Of a stretch of 64,000 nt of DNA, positions 20,001 through 31,319 are shown one piece after another. Source of the DNA: Protopterus annectens (taxonomy: Eukaryota > Chordata > Ceratodontiformes > Protopteridae); assembly GCF_019279795.1 (NCBI RefSeq), contig NC_056731.1, forward strand, positions 863,297,571 through 863,361,570. The letters run 5' to 3'. The position numbers and the translations under genes were made by a program. Position 1 is the first letter of the stretch, and each line of letters begins with the position of its first letter. The notes beneath the pieces are model-generated. The model did no database searches, was not told the DNA's origin, and saw nothing but the letters and a program-made list of their open reading frames with translations.

Positions 20001-21189
20001 GTTTAAATAATTATAACAAATTAGCGAAATTAGTTAAAAATTTTTACAAGTTATATGACAGTCGTAATATTTAGAGAAATTTTAAACAGTTTGCATAGAA
20101 ATTAAAGGTAAGGTTGTCTAATACCAACAGGAATGGCAATATGAAGTGAGGGAAAAACACCCTTATGGTATATTTAGAGAGAAAGTCAGGGAAGAGAATT
20201 TGATAGAAGTAAGGAAGTAAGTGAAGAAGGGAGAGTAAATGGGTATAAGGAATGAAATTAACTTTGTCCTGAATTCTTATAGTTATCCATACTGGTTTTA
20301 AAGGTTGTGAGAGAAGTACTTTACTTGATATGTAAAGTCAACCTATGTTACAAATATGGAATACACTGGGTAAGGTACCCTACATGCCATGTGGTTGATA
20401 TGATAGTACAGGTTTACAACTAGTTTTATTGTGATGAAGGTGTTCTTAGAGTGCTGGGTTATTCATAGCATGGGAACTTGTGTGGATGTGACCCTTTCAG
20501 AGATTTGTAGGACACTTTGTAGAGGAACAGGTCTTTTACTCTATCAGAGTTGCTAGGGATACTGAGACCTGAGATCTTTTTTGCTGAGAAGACATTAACG
20601 TATTTTGAGTTGCTTTCAGTACTTTATGAGATATGTGTAATGGGGGATGTTTCTTAATGATGTGCCTAATAAAGCATTTGTCTTCTCATTCGTTGTGAAC
20701 TAGTGTTTGGTCAGCATTGGCTTTTCTTCATACATGAGCATGATGTACCTATGGTCTTTGTCTAGACAGAAGGGTCCACCCATACCCTATACCTGCACAT
20801 CAACCAAGCAGTAGCTTTTCCTGTGACATCTGGTGGGGCTAATCTCCAGTGATGGCAGAGTCCACAAATACATGCCCAGTGATGGCAGCATGGATACAGC
20901 CCATGATGCACCTGCAGCTGTTGCTGTCCATACAGATATATATAAGCCTGTGGTGCTAGGATATGGTGCAGTGTTTTTCCTATGTACTGATCTGCATCCT
21001 CACCCATGCTCCTGGTATGCACTTCTCCCCAATCAAATGTGGATTTCTTCTAGACCACTCCTGTCTATTGCCTTTTCCCCACACATATCTTCCAGGTCTC
21101 TGTTGTCTGTCAAAATGGTCATTCAAAATCCACACAAAAAGAACTTAAACCAGGAGCCAGCAGACATAAATAGATGAATAGGTATACAG
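20001..21189. other. Mostly unassigned, repeat-like sequence
   Basis: No motif allowed a firm call. Bases 20100-20600 read on the minus strand are weakly LINE-like. Bases 20762-21177 contain open frames in several phases with no recognised domain and no homologous second copy in the window. Confidence 0.35.
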
Positions 21190-21340
21190 TTACTCCAAAA
21201 CAAAGAGAATCCTTGATGTCAGAGTCCACACTTCTTTATTGCAACACAATAAATGCAAGTGCTTTCATCTCTGTCATTTCAGAGACTTTATCAAGATATT
21301 TATTCCTGCTGGCTCCTGGTTTCAGTCCTTTTTGTGTGGA
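21190..21340 (-). mobile_element. Possible PLE terminal fragment with hammerhead-like motif
   Basis: On the minus strand cttgataaagtc...gac...gatgaaagcacttg, at 21296-21262, follows the hammerhead order CTGATGA-stem II-GAAA seen in the other PLE ends. It is followed by ttgcaataaagaagtgtgg, similar in style to the end of PLE-1. No PLE protein is left. Confidence 0.4.
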
Positions 21341-21495
21341 TTTAGTTTATTTAATTTGTGTGGTGGAAAATGTTCATTCTACCCAGCCATGGCTAAATGA
21401 TTTTTCACAGGTGGGCTGGGGACATTCAAGACTTGAGTCCTATGTGGTCCCATTATCTCTTTCAACATCTATCACACATTTGCTCAGATAGACAG

Positions 21496-21545
21496 ACACA
21501 CACACACGCACGCACGCACACACACGCATACGCACACACACGTGC
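21496..21545. repeat. Imperfect (CA)n / (CGCA)n microsatellite
   Basis: CA-rich run with scattered G substitutions. Confidence 0.9.
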
Positions 21546-21599
21546 ATACAGTACAGGCTGCCTTAGTGTATCCCCGTCTGCTGACTGTGCTCTTTTACC

Positions 21600-21827
21600 A
21601 TAGGTTGCTCTTGTAGTCTGCACTGTCATTAAAAAAGATCCCTAAGTACCTTAGCTCTGTTCCTAGTGGTAGTGGGTTGCTGTATGTAGCAGTAATAACA
21701 AGACCTGGGGAGAGCCCTGTGGTACTCCACTGGTGTCAGATCTTTTAGAGGAGATATAGCCGCTCGCCTGTAATTTATGGATTGTATTTGTGAGTCAATT
21801 TGGTATCTATCAAGTTACTTAGGTTCA
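21600..21827 (-). pseudogene. Possible LINE RT scrap
   Basis: On the minus strand ccagtggagtaccacaggg gives SGVPQGS, an RT block typical of CR1-type LINEs. The rest is too decayed to follow. It sits immediately before the tail of CR1 copy E1. Confidence 0.45.
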
Positions 21828-22520
21828 TAGGTTGTTACTAGGTTAACAACCACTAGGGCCCTGACAAGCCTAGCCACTCAACCCTAACCATTTGGGTCCT
21901 GAGTATCATGGGCTTCCATATTAGTAGGGAGATAACTGAGGATTTGTGTGTGTGTGTGGTGGGGGGGGGGGGGGTGCTAGGATAATACTTTTCTTATTCA
22001 CAATCTCTGTCCATAAGGGACATGGGTAGACTTGGGCAAATTTATGAAGTGCCAAGGTTTCATTTGGAAAGGGTCAGTTTTACATGGATCTGTTATATTC
22101 TAGTCTGTTCTGTTCTATTCTATTCTATTGTATAGTGTAAGTATTCCTTGGGACACATATCTGTCTGTCTAGCTTGTTCTGTTTATGTCACAAGTGAAGT
22201 TCAGATGCTTGGATCTAGTGTTTTGGTGCTGTTTGTTTTGCACATGTGCAACAGATCTATGAGGGCTGAGTCTGAGGGAGCCCTGAAAGTCAGGCAAAGT
22301 TCCTTTCTCAGAAGTTTGTAGGAGACTGAATAAGCAACAGAGCCTTTAGGCGATGAATGTAGGACAGGGTATTCATGCTCTGAATTCTTCATGTGAGAAA
22401 TGTATGCGGGTGTTCCAACTGTTGCAAGTGTTTGCTTAGATACATGCCAAAGGGGTACTGTACTCAGTGATAGACATGATAAAGGCTGAGTAGTCACAGT
22501 TGCATTGTATGATGCAGTTC
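21828..22520 (-). pseudogene. CR1 fragment E1, 3' end and C-terminus
   Basis: The minus-strand 3' tail is at 21828-21905 (cttaggttcataggttg). A (TG)n and a G-run (about 21945-21975) interrupt it. Bases 22500-22200 encode the C-terminal region LLRKELCLTFRA...LLHMCKTNS, matching the other CR1 copies (LLREHLCLAYRA...LLHICKSNE at 36.4 kb). Confidence 0.7.
21945..21975 (+). repeat. (TG)n followed by a 15-G run
   Basis: About six TG units, then an uninterrupted run of guanines (about 21960-21974). It lies inside a CR1 3' UTR. Confidence 0.85.
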
Positions 22521-22589
22521 TTTCTCATAGCAGTTTCCTGTGCCACAGTAAACTGCAATGCCCAGAACAGTTAAGTATGAATAGCTTGT

Positions 22590-23091
22590 TTATATTGTTT
22601 TACACTTCCTGATTGGAGGTGGGGGGGTGCTATTCCCTACTGTGATTATATGGAATTCATATGTTGCCATTTATAATATTTACCATATTATCTCTGTTAT
22701 GTTTAAAGAGGGTCAGGCAGCTACTTTGCTCTATATCCAACGGAAGTTTATTCTGTTAACAGGGTTATCTCTGGGATATATAGCTAACTTGCCAGCAAGT
22801 CCTACTTATGTTATGGTAGAAGATGAGTTCTCTTGAACAGGTGTTTTGGATGTTACTAGTTCTGGGGATGTGCAGCAGGTAACAGTGGACTGGATCCTTT
22901 GAGGCTATGCAGGTTTGACAGAGATTACTTCTCCTGAGTCTATACATAAATAGAAAAAAAGACAAATTACTTTAAGACTGTCTGGGTAGCTCAAGAAAGA
23001 CATACACTTGATTATTGTAATGAGAAAACAATGCCATTTCTCAAGGTAATTTGCTTAGACAAGTACATACCATAGGGGGACATTATACCAT
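22590..23091 (-). pseudogene. CR1 fragment E2, C-terminal half
   Basis: Bases 22965-22770 encode CSRELIFYHNISRTCWQVSYI, matching the CR1 C-terminal block (CSRDLNLFTTINRTCWRDRF at 12.13 kb). Bases 23050-23091 (gcttagacaagtacatacca, cattatacc) align with 36570-36620 of CR1 copy H. The match stops at about 23091, where the palindrome block begins, and resumes at about 23819. Confidence 0.72.
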
Positions 23092-23818
23092 GACCCCCCC
23101 CAAAACGTGCACGCTGATTGGCCAGCGTGCACATTGTAAATCGAGTTATACTAATGGAAAAAGGTCCGGTCGCCCGGACTTTTTGCCATTAGTATAACTC
23201 TACTTTTAAAACACTGTCTCGCTATGTTAAATGGGTTTAACATAGCGAGACAGCTTTAAAATAAGCAATGGAGATCTCCGTTGCTTATTTTAAAGCTGTC
23301 TCGCTATGCTAAACCCATTTAACATAGCGAGACAGGTTTAAAAAGCAACGGAGAAAGCAAGATCTCCGTTGCTTTTTATTCGCTATGTTAAATGGGTTTA
23401 ACATAGCGAGACAGTTTAAAATAAGCAACGGACATCTCCGTTGCTTATTTTAAACTGTCTCGCTATGTTAAACCCATTTAACATAGCAAAACAAAAAAGC
23501 AACGGAGATCTTACTTTCTCCGTTGCTTTTGCCAACTCTGATGTACTGCGCAGGCGCGGTACATCAGAACTGCCGGATGCCAGACATCTGCAGAAGGGCA
23601 GTAAACAGGCATTATACTATGCCATTATTTAAGAAAAGTAATAGTTTCTTTTCTTAAATAATGTCATGATAATAGCAATAACCACTTCTGGTGTGGGTAA
23701 TGCTGTATTTACCCACGGTTTGCTTGGTTTGGTCCCTCGGCTTGCGGCCCTCAGGACCAAACCACGCCAACCGTGGGTAAATCCAGCATTACCCACACCC
23801 AGGCGTGGGTTATTGCTA
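23092..23818. repeat. Nested-palindrome array, about 0.73 kb, inserted in a CR1
   Basis: The block is almost entirely made of hairpins: 23107-23132 (gtgcacgctg stem), 23143-23200 (gagttatactaatgg stem), and then two tandem units of about 165 bp (23214-23377 and 23381-23530). Each unit has the pattern A-A', B-B', A-A', b-b' with A = ctgtctcgctatgttaaa and B = agctttaaaataagcaa plus a gga(ga) end. Within these, 23214-23335 (122 bp) and 23381-23488 (108 bp) are near-perfect palindromes. Further hairpins follow at 23537-23568, 23624-23662 and 23673-23818 (about 146 bp with a GC-rich loop). There is no coding potential and no clean terminal repeat. The host CR1 is continuous on both sides. The superfamily is unknown. 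Confidence 0.88.
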
Positions 23819-24170
23819 TATTAATCACCCCTGGTGATTAGGTAAAAGGATTTCCTAACATTAGTGGATACATGATGATCAATGGTAACTGTAAGTGAAA
23901 GTGTTCAGGTCACTAATGACTGGGTCAGTTTTGGCTAAAGACATAGTGCTTTTGCTGCATTTCTTGGCATGTAGGTTTAGGCTGTGCTCCAGGCACCACT
24001 TATTGCTGCATGCTAGTCCCTCCTGAAAAATCTGGAAGTCAGACTGTGAGGTAGTGACACCTCCAAAATAGGCCTTAACATTGTAGAAGTAAATACAAAG
24101 ATAAATGGTCCTGGAATTGATCACTGGGGGATACCACAGGTAAATAATCTTTTCGAAGAGAACCTGCCTC
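23819..24170 (-). pseudogene. CR1 fragment E2, RT part (continuation)
   Basis: The left edge (ttaatcacc...gtaaaaggatttcctaac) aligns with 36690-36725 of copy H. The minus strand then encodes FQEGLACSNKWCLEHSLNLH and AKKCSK, the post-RT block seen as WCHSHGLKLNAKKC at 11.6 kb, and ends near a GVPQ-like RT remnant at about 24130. It is the same copy as 22590-23091. Confidence 0.7.
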
Positions 24171-25020
24171 CCAAATAATAGAGTTGGCTATGTCCATTAG
24201 CCAATTTGCTATCTAGCAGGTAACATATGAGTTTACAATTACAGTAGTAACCTTGAAGTGCACTTCTAAGACAGCTATGTGCACTGCATACATAGTTTCA
24301 CTAAAAGATCTGCATTATCAGATATGTAACATATACAAAATTTATAGATATTCAAGAATGCCTTGAATTGCAAGTCTGTCACTAACACATGTAGAGGCTG
24401 TTGTTTTCAAACCACATGAATATAAACAAAGATTATGTTACATACATACATACATAGAGAAATAGCTACTATAATTGTCAAAATATAGGGTCATCAATGG
24501 CATGAGATTTTGGTTGCAGCACTTAATTTTTATTGCCTTAGTAAAAAGTACCCCTGTAATTACCTACTGTAATATACCAGAAATGGTATTGAAAAGTGTA
24601 TGAGGAATGTATAGATGTCATTTACCTTAACTTTCAAATGCTAATTACTGTAAACTAACTGTAAGTCAGTCAAACATTCAGGAAAGGTGTCAAAGCTCCA
24701 TTTTACCACAATGAATAGTAGAAAAAAAAAGTGAGAAAAGAAATTCAGTAGGATAGAATCAGCATCAGACAAATAGCTATGGTGTGATTTCTGAAGGACA
24801 ACATACAGCAGCTAATGAGAAAATAGTTTTAGAACAGTGATTAGATTCAGTTCCAAGGCTGCATGACATTTTTTAGAGAAAAGATGCAAACTATTTTATT
24901 CTTTTAGAATATTAGGGCATTTGCTACTCAACATGTTTATTTTCAAGGTGCAACTTTCTAAAGCAATGCTGTGCTGTAAAATGAGGGAAAATCTGTATGA
25001 TTATGAGTGCCCCTATATGA
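24171..25020. other. Unassigned A/T-rich stretch
   Basis: I see no coding region or recognised repeat between the CR1 edge and the CA tract. There is a short tacatacataca run near 24440. Confidence 0.4.
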
Positions 25021-25025
25021 ACATG

Positions 25026-25027
<2 letters not shown>

Positions 25028-25088
<61 letters not shown>
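25028..25088. repeat. (CA)n microsatellite
   Basis: About 30 pure CA repeats. Confidence 0.96.
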
Positions 25089-25091
<3 letters not shown>

Positions 25092-25336
25092 TGAGCAACA
25101 CTAATAACAGGCATATGAAAAATAATTGCAAGTGGAGGGGAAAAGATTTGTAGCAACAAACATGAAACAAAAGTACTATTGCCTACGCTTCAATAATTAT
25201 TAGACACAAGTTTTATAAAAACAAGTACACCATAAGTAGATATCATTTCATTGCTAAAGAGGCTCCAGGTCTGTGTGTGACAAGATAGCATCTTTAGCTG
25301 AGTAAAATCCAGTCTTCAACAAATCTAATTGCTCAT

Positions 25337-25371
<35 letters not shown>

Positions 25372-25378
25372 GGGGGGG
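25337..25378 (+). repeat. (GT)n followed by G-run
   Basis: About 16 GT repeats end in a run of nine or ten guanines. The structure is like that at 21945-21975. Confidence 0.93.
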
Positions 25379-25589
25379 TACAAAAGGACTAACTTCAACT
25401 GTAAGCTCTTAGCACTCGCTGTAACAACCCCCACTGAGAGATTGTGCAATCTGACCTGCAGTATGCTAAAAAGTCTCTTTGAAGACCTTTCCTATAGGTG
25501 AACATATGACTTTGCACAGTACTAAAATGTAAACAAACTCCTCTAGCAAGAAATCTGAGATAATACCCCTTTAAGACTATTTAAATTAG

Positions 25590-25715
25590 GGCTGACTTTG
25601 GCATAATGGTAAAGATGTTTACCTTACAGTCACAAGGTACAGGGTTTCATTCTCACCTTTAAGGAAAAATGGCTGGACTTAAAATAGCCTAGTACTTGCC
25701 TGTGAACCTAAGCAT
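25590..25715 (+). mobile_element. tRNA-like SINE with CR1-like tail
   Basis: A box-A-like tggcataatggtaaag and a box-B-like ggtacagggtttcattc begin the element. It ends in aatagcctagtacttgcc and tgtgaacctaag, which matches the 3' end of CR1 copy C (aatagcctagtacctacc ... tgaacctaag). A similar head occurs at 59375. It is short and diverged. Confidence 0.6.
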
Positions 25716-26164
25716 TATGGATGGAATTAATTAGAATTTTATTAGATTGTATAGGAAGTATCTGAATATACTGTATATTCATATTGTTCACATTTGCATG
25801 TATTGGAATTTTGCATTGCTTTCATATTTATAGATCCCCCTTTTACTGGCTTTTTGACCTGCCATAAAGGCATTTGTTGTTGTAGTCTTCTTGCATTATC
25901 CAGTGAACAGAGAAATAGAATAGAATAGAAAGGAGCTTACAGATTGGTCTGCTCTGTAGTTGGGATATGCTGCTGCCCATAGTAAGGGAATGTAATTTTT
26001 TGTACAGGGGGGATGCATGATAGTTAGTAATTCTGGCCAATGATAGATGTCTTCCAGTTATACAAAAAATATTGTAACAATGATGCTCTTATTCACACAT
26101 CTGTTGTTACAGTGGGTTACTGCAGGCATTCTACAAATGCCCAAGCCCACATGCTCAAAAAACA

Positions 26165-26552
26165 CTGTCTTACATACATACATACAAATATTTCAAGCAC
26201 GGGCATTAATGCCCTTCTAGCTTGCCAATACACCAAAACACTTGTTCCCATAATAAGTGTCCAGGCTGTTCTTAAAAATATCTAAACTAGTACTTGCTTT
26301 AATGAAATTTGGTAGTCTGTTCCAAGCATCTGCTACTCTCTCAGAGAACCAATTAGTACACTTCTCATTCTTATAGAATATTCTACATAGGTTGTCTGAT
26401 GATTCTCTAGTACGTTTTGATAACCCCAAACATTCCCAGAGGTTGTTGTCTCTAAATGCCCTATATACCTGAATACATTCTGCTCTTAAATATCTATATG
26501 AGACACTGTACAAGTTCAGATATTTTAGTCTTTCAAAATAACTTAGATTTTC
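26165..26552 (-). pseudogene. Second LINE family (CR1/Rex-type), C-terminus
   Basis: The minus strand encodes SYFERLKYLNLYSVSYRYLR...VYRAF, then NWFSERVADAWNRLPNFIK and STSLDIFKNSLD, the usual end of CR1/Rex-type ORF2. The 3' UTR below it contains a tacatacatacaaatattt run. This is the continuation of the piece at 27186-28710; a CR1 copy lies between. Confidence 0.8.
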
Positions 26553-27185
26553 ATAGGTTCATAGGTTCATAGGTTTATACTAGGCTATCTGCCCTAAGGC
26601 ATTTATAAGCCTAGAAAAATACTGTGCCCATTAGTTTGGTGTGCCTCTGTCCAGCAGTGACCCAGAGATGATTCCCGGGGTAACCCTACGATCTCCCCAT
26701 CACAGGTCTAGTTTTCTCTTGAACAGAGTCATTTATTCCACAGCATGTGGAGCATGTCCATTAATTCGGGTTGGACATGGCCTTGTATGTCAGGCACATG
26801 TCACCTCTGAGCAGACGGTATCGCGACGAATAGAGCTGGAGTTTCTTCAATCTGGCAGCATATGACAGATTTTATCATTGGTCTGATAAGTGAAGAGTAC
26901 AGGGGAACAATGACCTCACTAGATCTGGATGTGAATCCTTCATGATCAGGTGGGCAATGTAGAAGGTCTTTCTAACCACTTTAGCAATGTGAGTGTCAAA
27001 AGAAAGGCCACTGTCAACCTGGGTCCCCAGGTCCCTGATAACCTCTTCTGTGCTTAGTGGATTGCCACCTATATGGTAGCTTTTGGTGTTTAACTTCAGG
27101 CCATGGCTCTGGCACCAGCTATCTGTTTCCGTGAGTCCCTTCTGAAGGATATCAGTGTCCGATGCACTTTCCACTATTACTAATA
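26553..27185 (-). mobile_element. CR1 copy G, 5'-truncated, nested in the second LINE family
   Basis: The minus-strand 3' tail is at 26553-26600 (cataggttcataggttcat). The end block LFKRKLDLWWGDRRVTPGI is near 26700. The RT-distal block ILQKGLTETDSWCQSHGLKL and VIRDLGTQVDSGLSFDTHI is at 27150-26970. The outer LINE frame reads straight across the removed insert (KYTKGIHGCE to LSYFERLKY). As usual for CR1, no target duplication is obvious. Confidence 0.82.
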
Positions 27186-28710
27186 CTTCACATCCATGGA
27201 TGCCCTTGGTATATTTCCGCTGCACTCTTTCCAGTTATCCATGCTTGTTTTCTTATAGGGCTTCCATATTGTTATTTCATAGTCACGTCGTTTGGGTCTA
27301 ATGTAACAAACAAACCATGACTTCATCATTTTTGATTTCCTAGACTTTATACATCTTTTTACACAACCTATAGTTTCATAACTATTATTAACCAATTGGT
27401 TGATATGATTAGAAAAACTCACAGCTGGTTCTAACCATATGCCCAGGTCCTTAAATGAGTCTACAGTTTCAATCACTGTGTGCTGTATTAAATATTCACC
27501 TTTCAATTTCTTCAAATCTCATATGCTTAGTTTTTGATGTATTTATCAGCATATTATTCTCCTGTACCCGAATGGTCAATTTAGTCAAGTTATTTGCAGA
27601 CATGCCTTATCTGTAACACTTGTAATCAGTTTACCCAATTTCAGGTCATCTGCATATGGACAGTAGAACACCTCAGATGAAAAAATAAGGTCTGAAAGAT
27701 ACAATCTAAACAAGTAAGGGTCTAGGATAGAGCCCTGTGAGACTCTCTGACTGTAACCAAGGATTTCACCTGTCCAGTTGCTGTCTGATACTTGCCATGT
27801 TCTATTTGTAAGCCATGCACCTACCCATCTTATCAAGAGTACATCAATACCTAGTTGTACTAATTTACTGATCAGAGTTTTGTATATGACCCTGTCAAAT
27901 GCTGAAGTTAAATCTATATAAATTACACCACAGCACAATTTTTCATTCATAGTTGTTATTATATTGTTATAGAACATCATGTTACAGTGGGTACTACATC
28001 TGTTTTCAACATATGCATGCTGATATATGGTTTAAAGTTCCAACCTATCAAGTTCTGACAATATCTTATCCAATATTACCTTCTCCATTATTTTTCTACA
28101 ACATGAAAGTAGACTTAAAGCTCTATATGACTCTGGGTCTGTCCTACTCCCCTTTCCATTGAAGACAGGTTTAATAAGCTCATGTCTACAATCTTGAAGA
28201 ATCTCCCCATATTTATATGACCTGGTGAATAATAGATATAATGGTACCATACATTCCTCCTGAAATGTTTTCAGGTCATTGTTACTAATTCCATCTCCTC
28301 CCTGTACAGTTTGTGTAGTTCTTTTTCAATATAAACTAATTTGATTACAATATCTGGGGTTACCTGAATGTCACTAGGACAACTTATCACCCCTTTTGTG
28401 TTGCCAAGCTGTTTTGTATAATATTTTGTAAATATATCTATAATCTGTTGTATGTGAGAATAAATTTTAGAATCTGTACACAGTTTATCAATTTGTGTGT
28501 CTTTACTCCTTTCACATCTTATATATCTATAAAAAGGTTTCCTATTCTGCTCAATATCTTTATATACATTTTCTTCAAATGTTTCTTGATCTTTTCTCAC
28601 ACCATGCTTAATCTGTTTGTCCAGCTTGTTTATTTCAGTTTACAAAGTTGTAGTGTGACCTCTCTTCCATTTCTTATATTTTTTATCTCTCACCTTAATC
28701 AGATATCTTG
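27186..28710 (-). pseudogene. Second LINE family (CR1/Rex-type), linker and RT
   Basis: The minus strand carries, in order, a linker (RKPFYRYIRC at about 28520), the segment KPVFNGKGSRTDPESYRALSL (28150), IYIDLTSAFDRV (27920) with the first catalytic Asp, QRVSQGSILDP (27730), an intact YADD box (YCPYADDLKLG, 27650) and LGIWLEPAVSFSNHI (27420). There are frame breaks between blocks. The endonuclease is missing, so the copy is 5' truncated. The family is distinct in sequence from the main CR1 here. Confidence 0.85.
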
Positions 28711-28914
28711 TTATCATGGAAATATATCCCCCAATCGTGTATGCATAGATCCTGATGTTAAATATGTTTTTGATTTTTTATCTTACAGCCGAGGACTCTC
28801 AAAGACTGCCACTCACACTCGCACTTGACTACACGTTCAGGTTCAGTGAAACAGTCATGCAGAGGGAGAGGGAATGGAGCCACCAGAACATAGCAGTCGA
28901 TTTAGAGCAGGGTA

Positions 28915-29190
28915 AGTGCAGCAGCTGTGGGGAAGGTGTGTGGGAGTGGGAGCACAGATCAGGGTTTCAGGGAGCAATCAGGAGTAGGATTTAGGTTTGG
29001 GGAGAGTTTTAGGGTTGGGGAGTGGTACAGAAGATTATGGTTAGGGAAAGGGAGTGGAATTTTAGGGTTAGAAAGTGATAAGGGACTTTAGGTTCATGGA
29101 GGGTGAATGGGGTTTAGGTTTAAGGAGTGACAGGGGACTTTTGGATTATGCAGTGGGAGAGGAATGCTATGGGTAGTGATAGGTACCTAG
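28915..29190 (+). repeat. Telomere-like minisatellite, copy 2
   Basis: Irregular ggatttaggtttggggag, ttttagggttagaaag and gtttaggtttaaggagtg units, as at 14220-14625. Confidence 0.65.
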
Positions 29191-29759
29191 TGGTAGTTTT
29201 AGCGCTGCAGTTAACTGCAGTTTAGAAAGGTCAGATGGTAGAAGGGCTAAGGATTTAATTTAGATCTGGCTACTGGGAGTTAGGGCACTTGCCATTTAGA
29301 GCAAGTATTTATGGGCAAGTGTGTCTAAATCTACTAGTATGCAAGCACTTATAGTAGACCTGGGTTATCCCACAAGAATATTTTATAGTTTGGAGTTATT
29401 TCTGGAATTATCTATATCAAACTTAAAAGTTAAATCTAATCAATGTACATTTACCACCCAAACCACTCCTATACCAATACTGAAGAGAACAAAACTCAGC
29501 TAAGCATAACATTTTAAGCTTTTCTGGTAAACATTAAGGTAGAGTAAGGAATGATATCTGATTCAAAATATTAGTTCCCCCCTAAAGTTTACTAGTACTT
29601 TTGTCTTAGGTATCCATTCCCCAGGTTTAACATGGAACAAGAGACTCTAACATTAAAAGATAAAAAAGAGTGAAAGATATATATGCCTGTCCTTCAGACA
29701 TTTACAGTTCATGCAGAAAAAGGTAATAACTTGTTCATTTTAGTGAGACGGAAGCTCTG

Positions 29760-31000
29760 CCTAATATATTATTTATTTATTGGCATCTGTTTACTGGAAA
29801 AGTTTGAATGGGCAGTTTCCCTTTTCAGCAGAGGCCCTGAGAGAAAAGCTCCATTATACAGACATATTTAACTCCAATTACGCAATTGCATGAAATTCAA
29901 TCAGTTTCATAAATAAAATGACACTTGGATAGGTTATATATGAAGTATAATTTTTCTCACATAAGATTACAAAGAGGTATGCATAAAATATCAGGTTTTA
30001 CATTGAAACATTGTTACTGAACATACTTGTTATAAGTCTGAGACATGAGAAAGAGTTAGAATAGCTCAAGAAAGGGGACGGTGTGGAGTAAACACAAGGT
30101 AGATGAACGAGATGGGATAATGTAACTATGATAATAGTTGCATTAGGTTTTAATAAAGGAAAAAGTAAGGTAATATTTTCTTGGTTACACTAGTACCAGT
30201 TTAACCAGGAGAGGTATAAGGCAGAGCCATTTATCCATCAGATGTTGCTTCAGCTAATATTGAAAGTCTATCAAGTTGCAGAGTGTTTTTTAAGCACAGT
30301 GGGATTGTATTACAGTTGTTAGTGATGTAACAGGAGTACAGGGATTATCCTGCATTATTGTTTGCTTTAGTTATGGACAGTAAGGATTTATCAAAGAGGC
30401 ATAGCGTGTAAGGCTGAATGATGGGCTGGAGAGGTGGGGATTTTTCAAGGCTGTAAAATAGTTTGAAGGTTGTAGCTAATTGTGACTATAGAAGGGAATT
30501 TTTTGGTTCAAGCCAATTTAGCTGTTTTAGTGATTGGCAGTTATGAGATCTGTATTGTTGGTTGGTTAGCTGGTTGCAAATTTTGCCACTTTGTTTAAGC
30601 ATTGAGCTAGTTTGGCAGATAGACCAGAGTTGAGATTGACAGTATGGAAGGGGCATATAATAGGTTGGGGAGCAGAAGTGATGTAACAATGTTGTGTCGA
30701 GCAGTCTCAATGAGTTAGGGTGTTGCTCTATAGAGGCAGCCTAGCTTTTGATGTGTGTTTTTTATGTCTTGCTGGAGATGAAGGTCAAATTTCAGGTGGC
30801 CATCTATGGTCACACTTAGTAGTTTGATGTGAGATACCAGTTCTGTTTTGGTCTTATTGGATGACACTATGTTAAAGTTAGTTTTCTAGGGCAGGGGGTA
30901 GATTTGGGACTGAACAGTAGCAGTTTGTTTTTTAGGATTTAGGTTGAGTTGTGAATTGTTTAGTGAAGCTTCTATAAATGGCAAAGTTTCCTGGATGAGT
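29760..31000 (-). pseudogene. L2-type LINE, RT end to 3' tail
   Basis: The 3' tail is at 29765-29870 (ctccattatac side; gagaaaagctcc and ttatttatttattgg in plus orientation). Minus-strand coding pieces between 31000 and 30480 include HIKLLSVTIDGHLKFDLHLQ, KNTHQKLGCLYRA and LKQLNWLEPK. These parallel the L2 at 60.6-62.5 kb (KFDLHIQQCIKKTHQKLGLLY, LKQLNWLEF). Several stops; 5' truncated. Confidence 0.75.
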
Positions 31001-31319
31001 TTTTGTAGATATATATAGTAAGCTGGAGGCAGATATCCACAAGACCATAAGTTAAATTAAGGGGAGAAAAGGAAGTACTAAAGGGGTGAAAAGTGGGATT
31101 GCAAAAGTTACATCACACTCTATGAAGAGCCCAAAGCTTATTAAATGTCGGGTAGAATGCATATATTAAACATGCAAATAACAGGAAAATTATGTCATAG
31201 ATCAGAAAATATTATGTTTCTCTCTCTCTTAGCATTTATCAGTAGTGTAGTATGTTATCTTTAAGCTTTTTGTTAGGCTATGTCAATAATTCTGTCAGAT
31301 TGTAATTCTGTTTAAGAAA

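Noticed and set aside
20762-21177. Overlapping open frames on both strands
   Set aside because: No domain, no second copy, and open frames on both strands suggest composition rather than coding.
21945-21975. G-quadruplex regulatory element
   Set aside because: A simple G-run after a TG tract within a CR1 3' UTR. It could form a quadruplex but nothing links it to a gene.
23092-23818. CRISPR array or bacterial terminators
   Set aside because: The repeats are palindromic and adjacent with no unique spacers, and the context is a vertebrate LINE.
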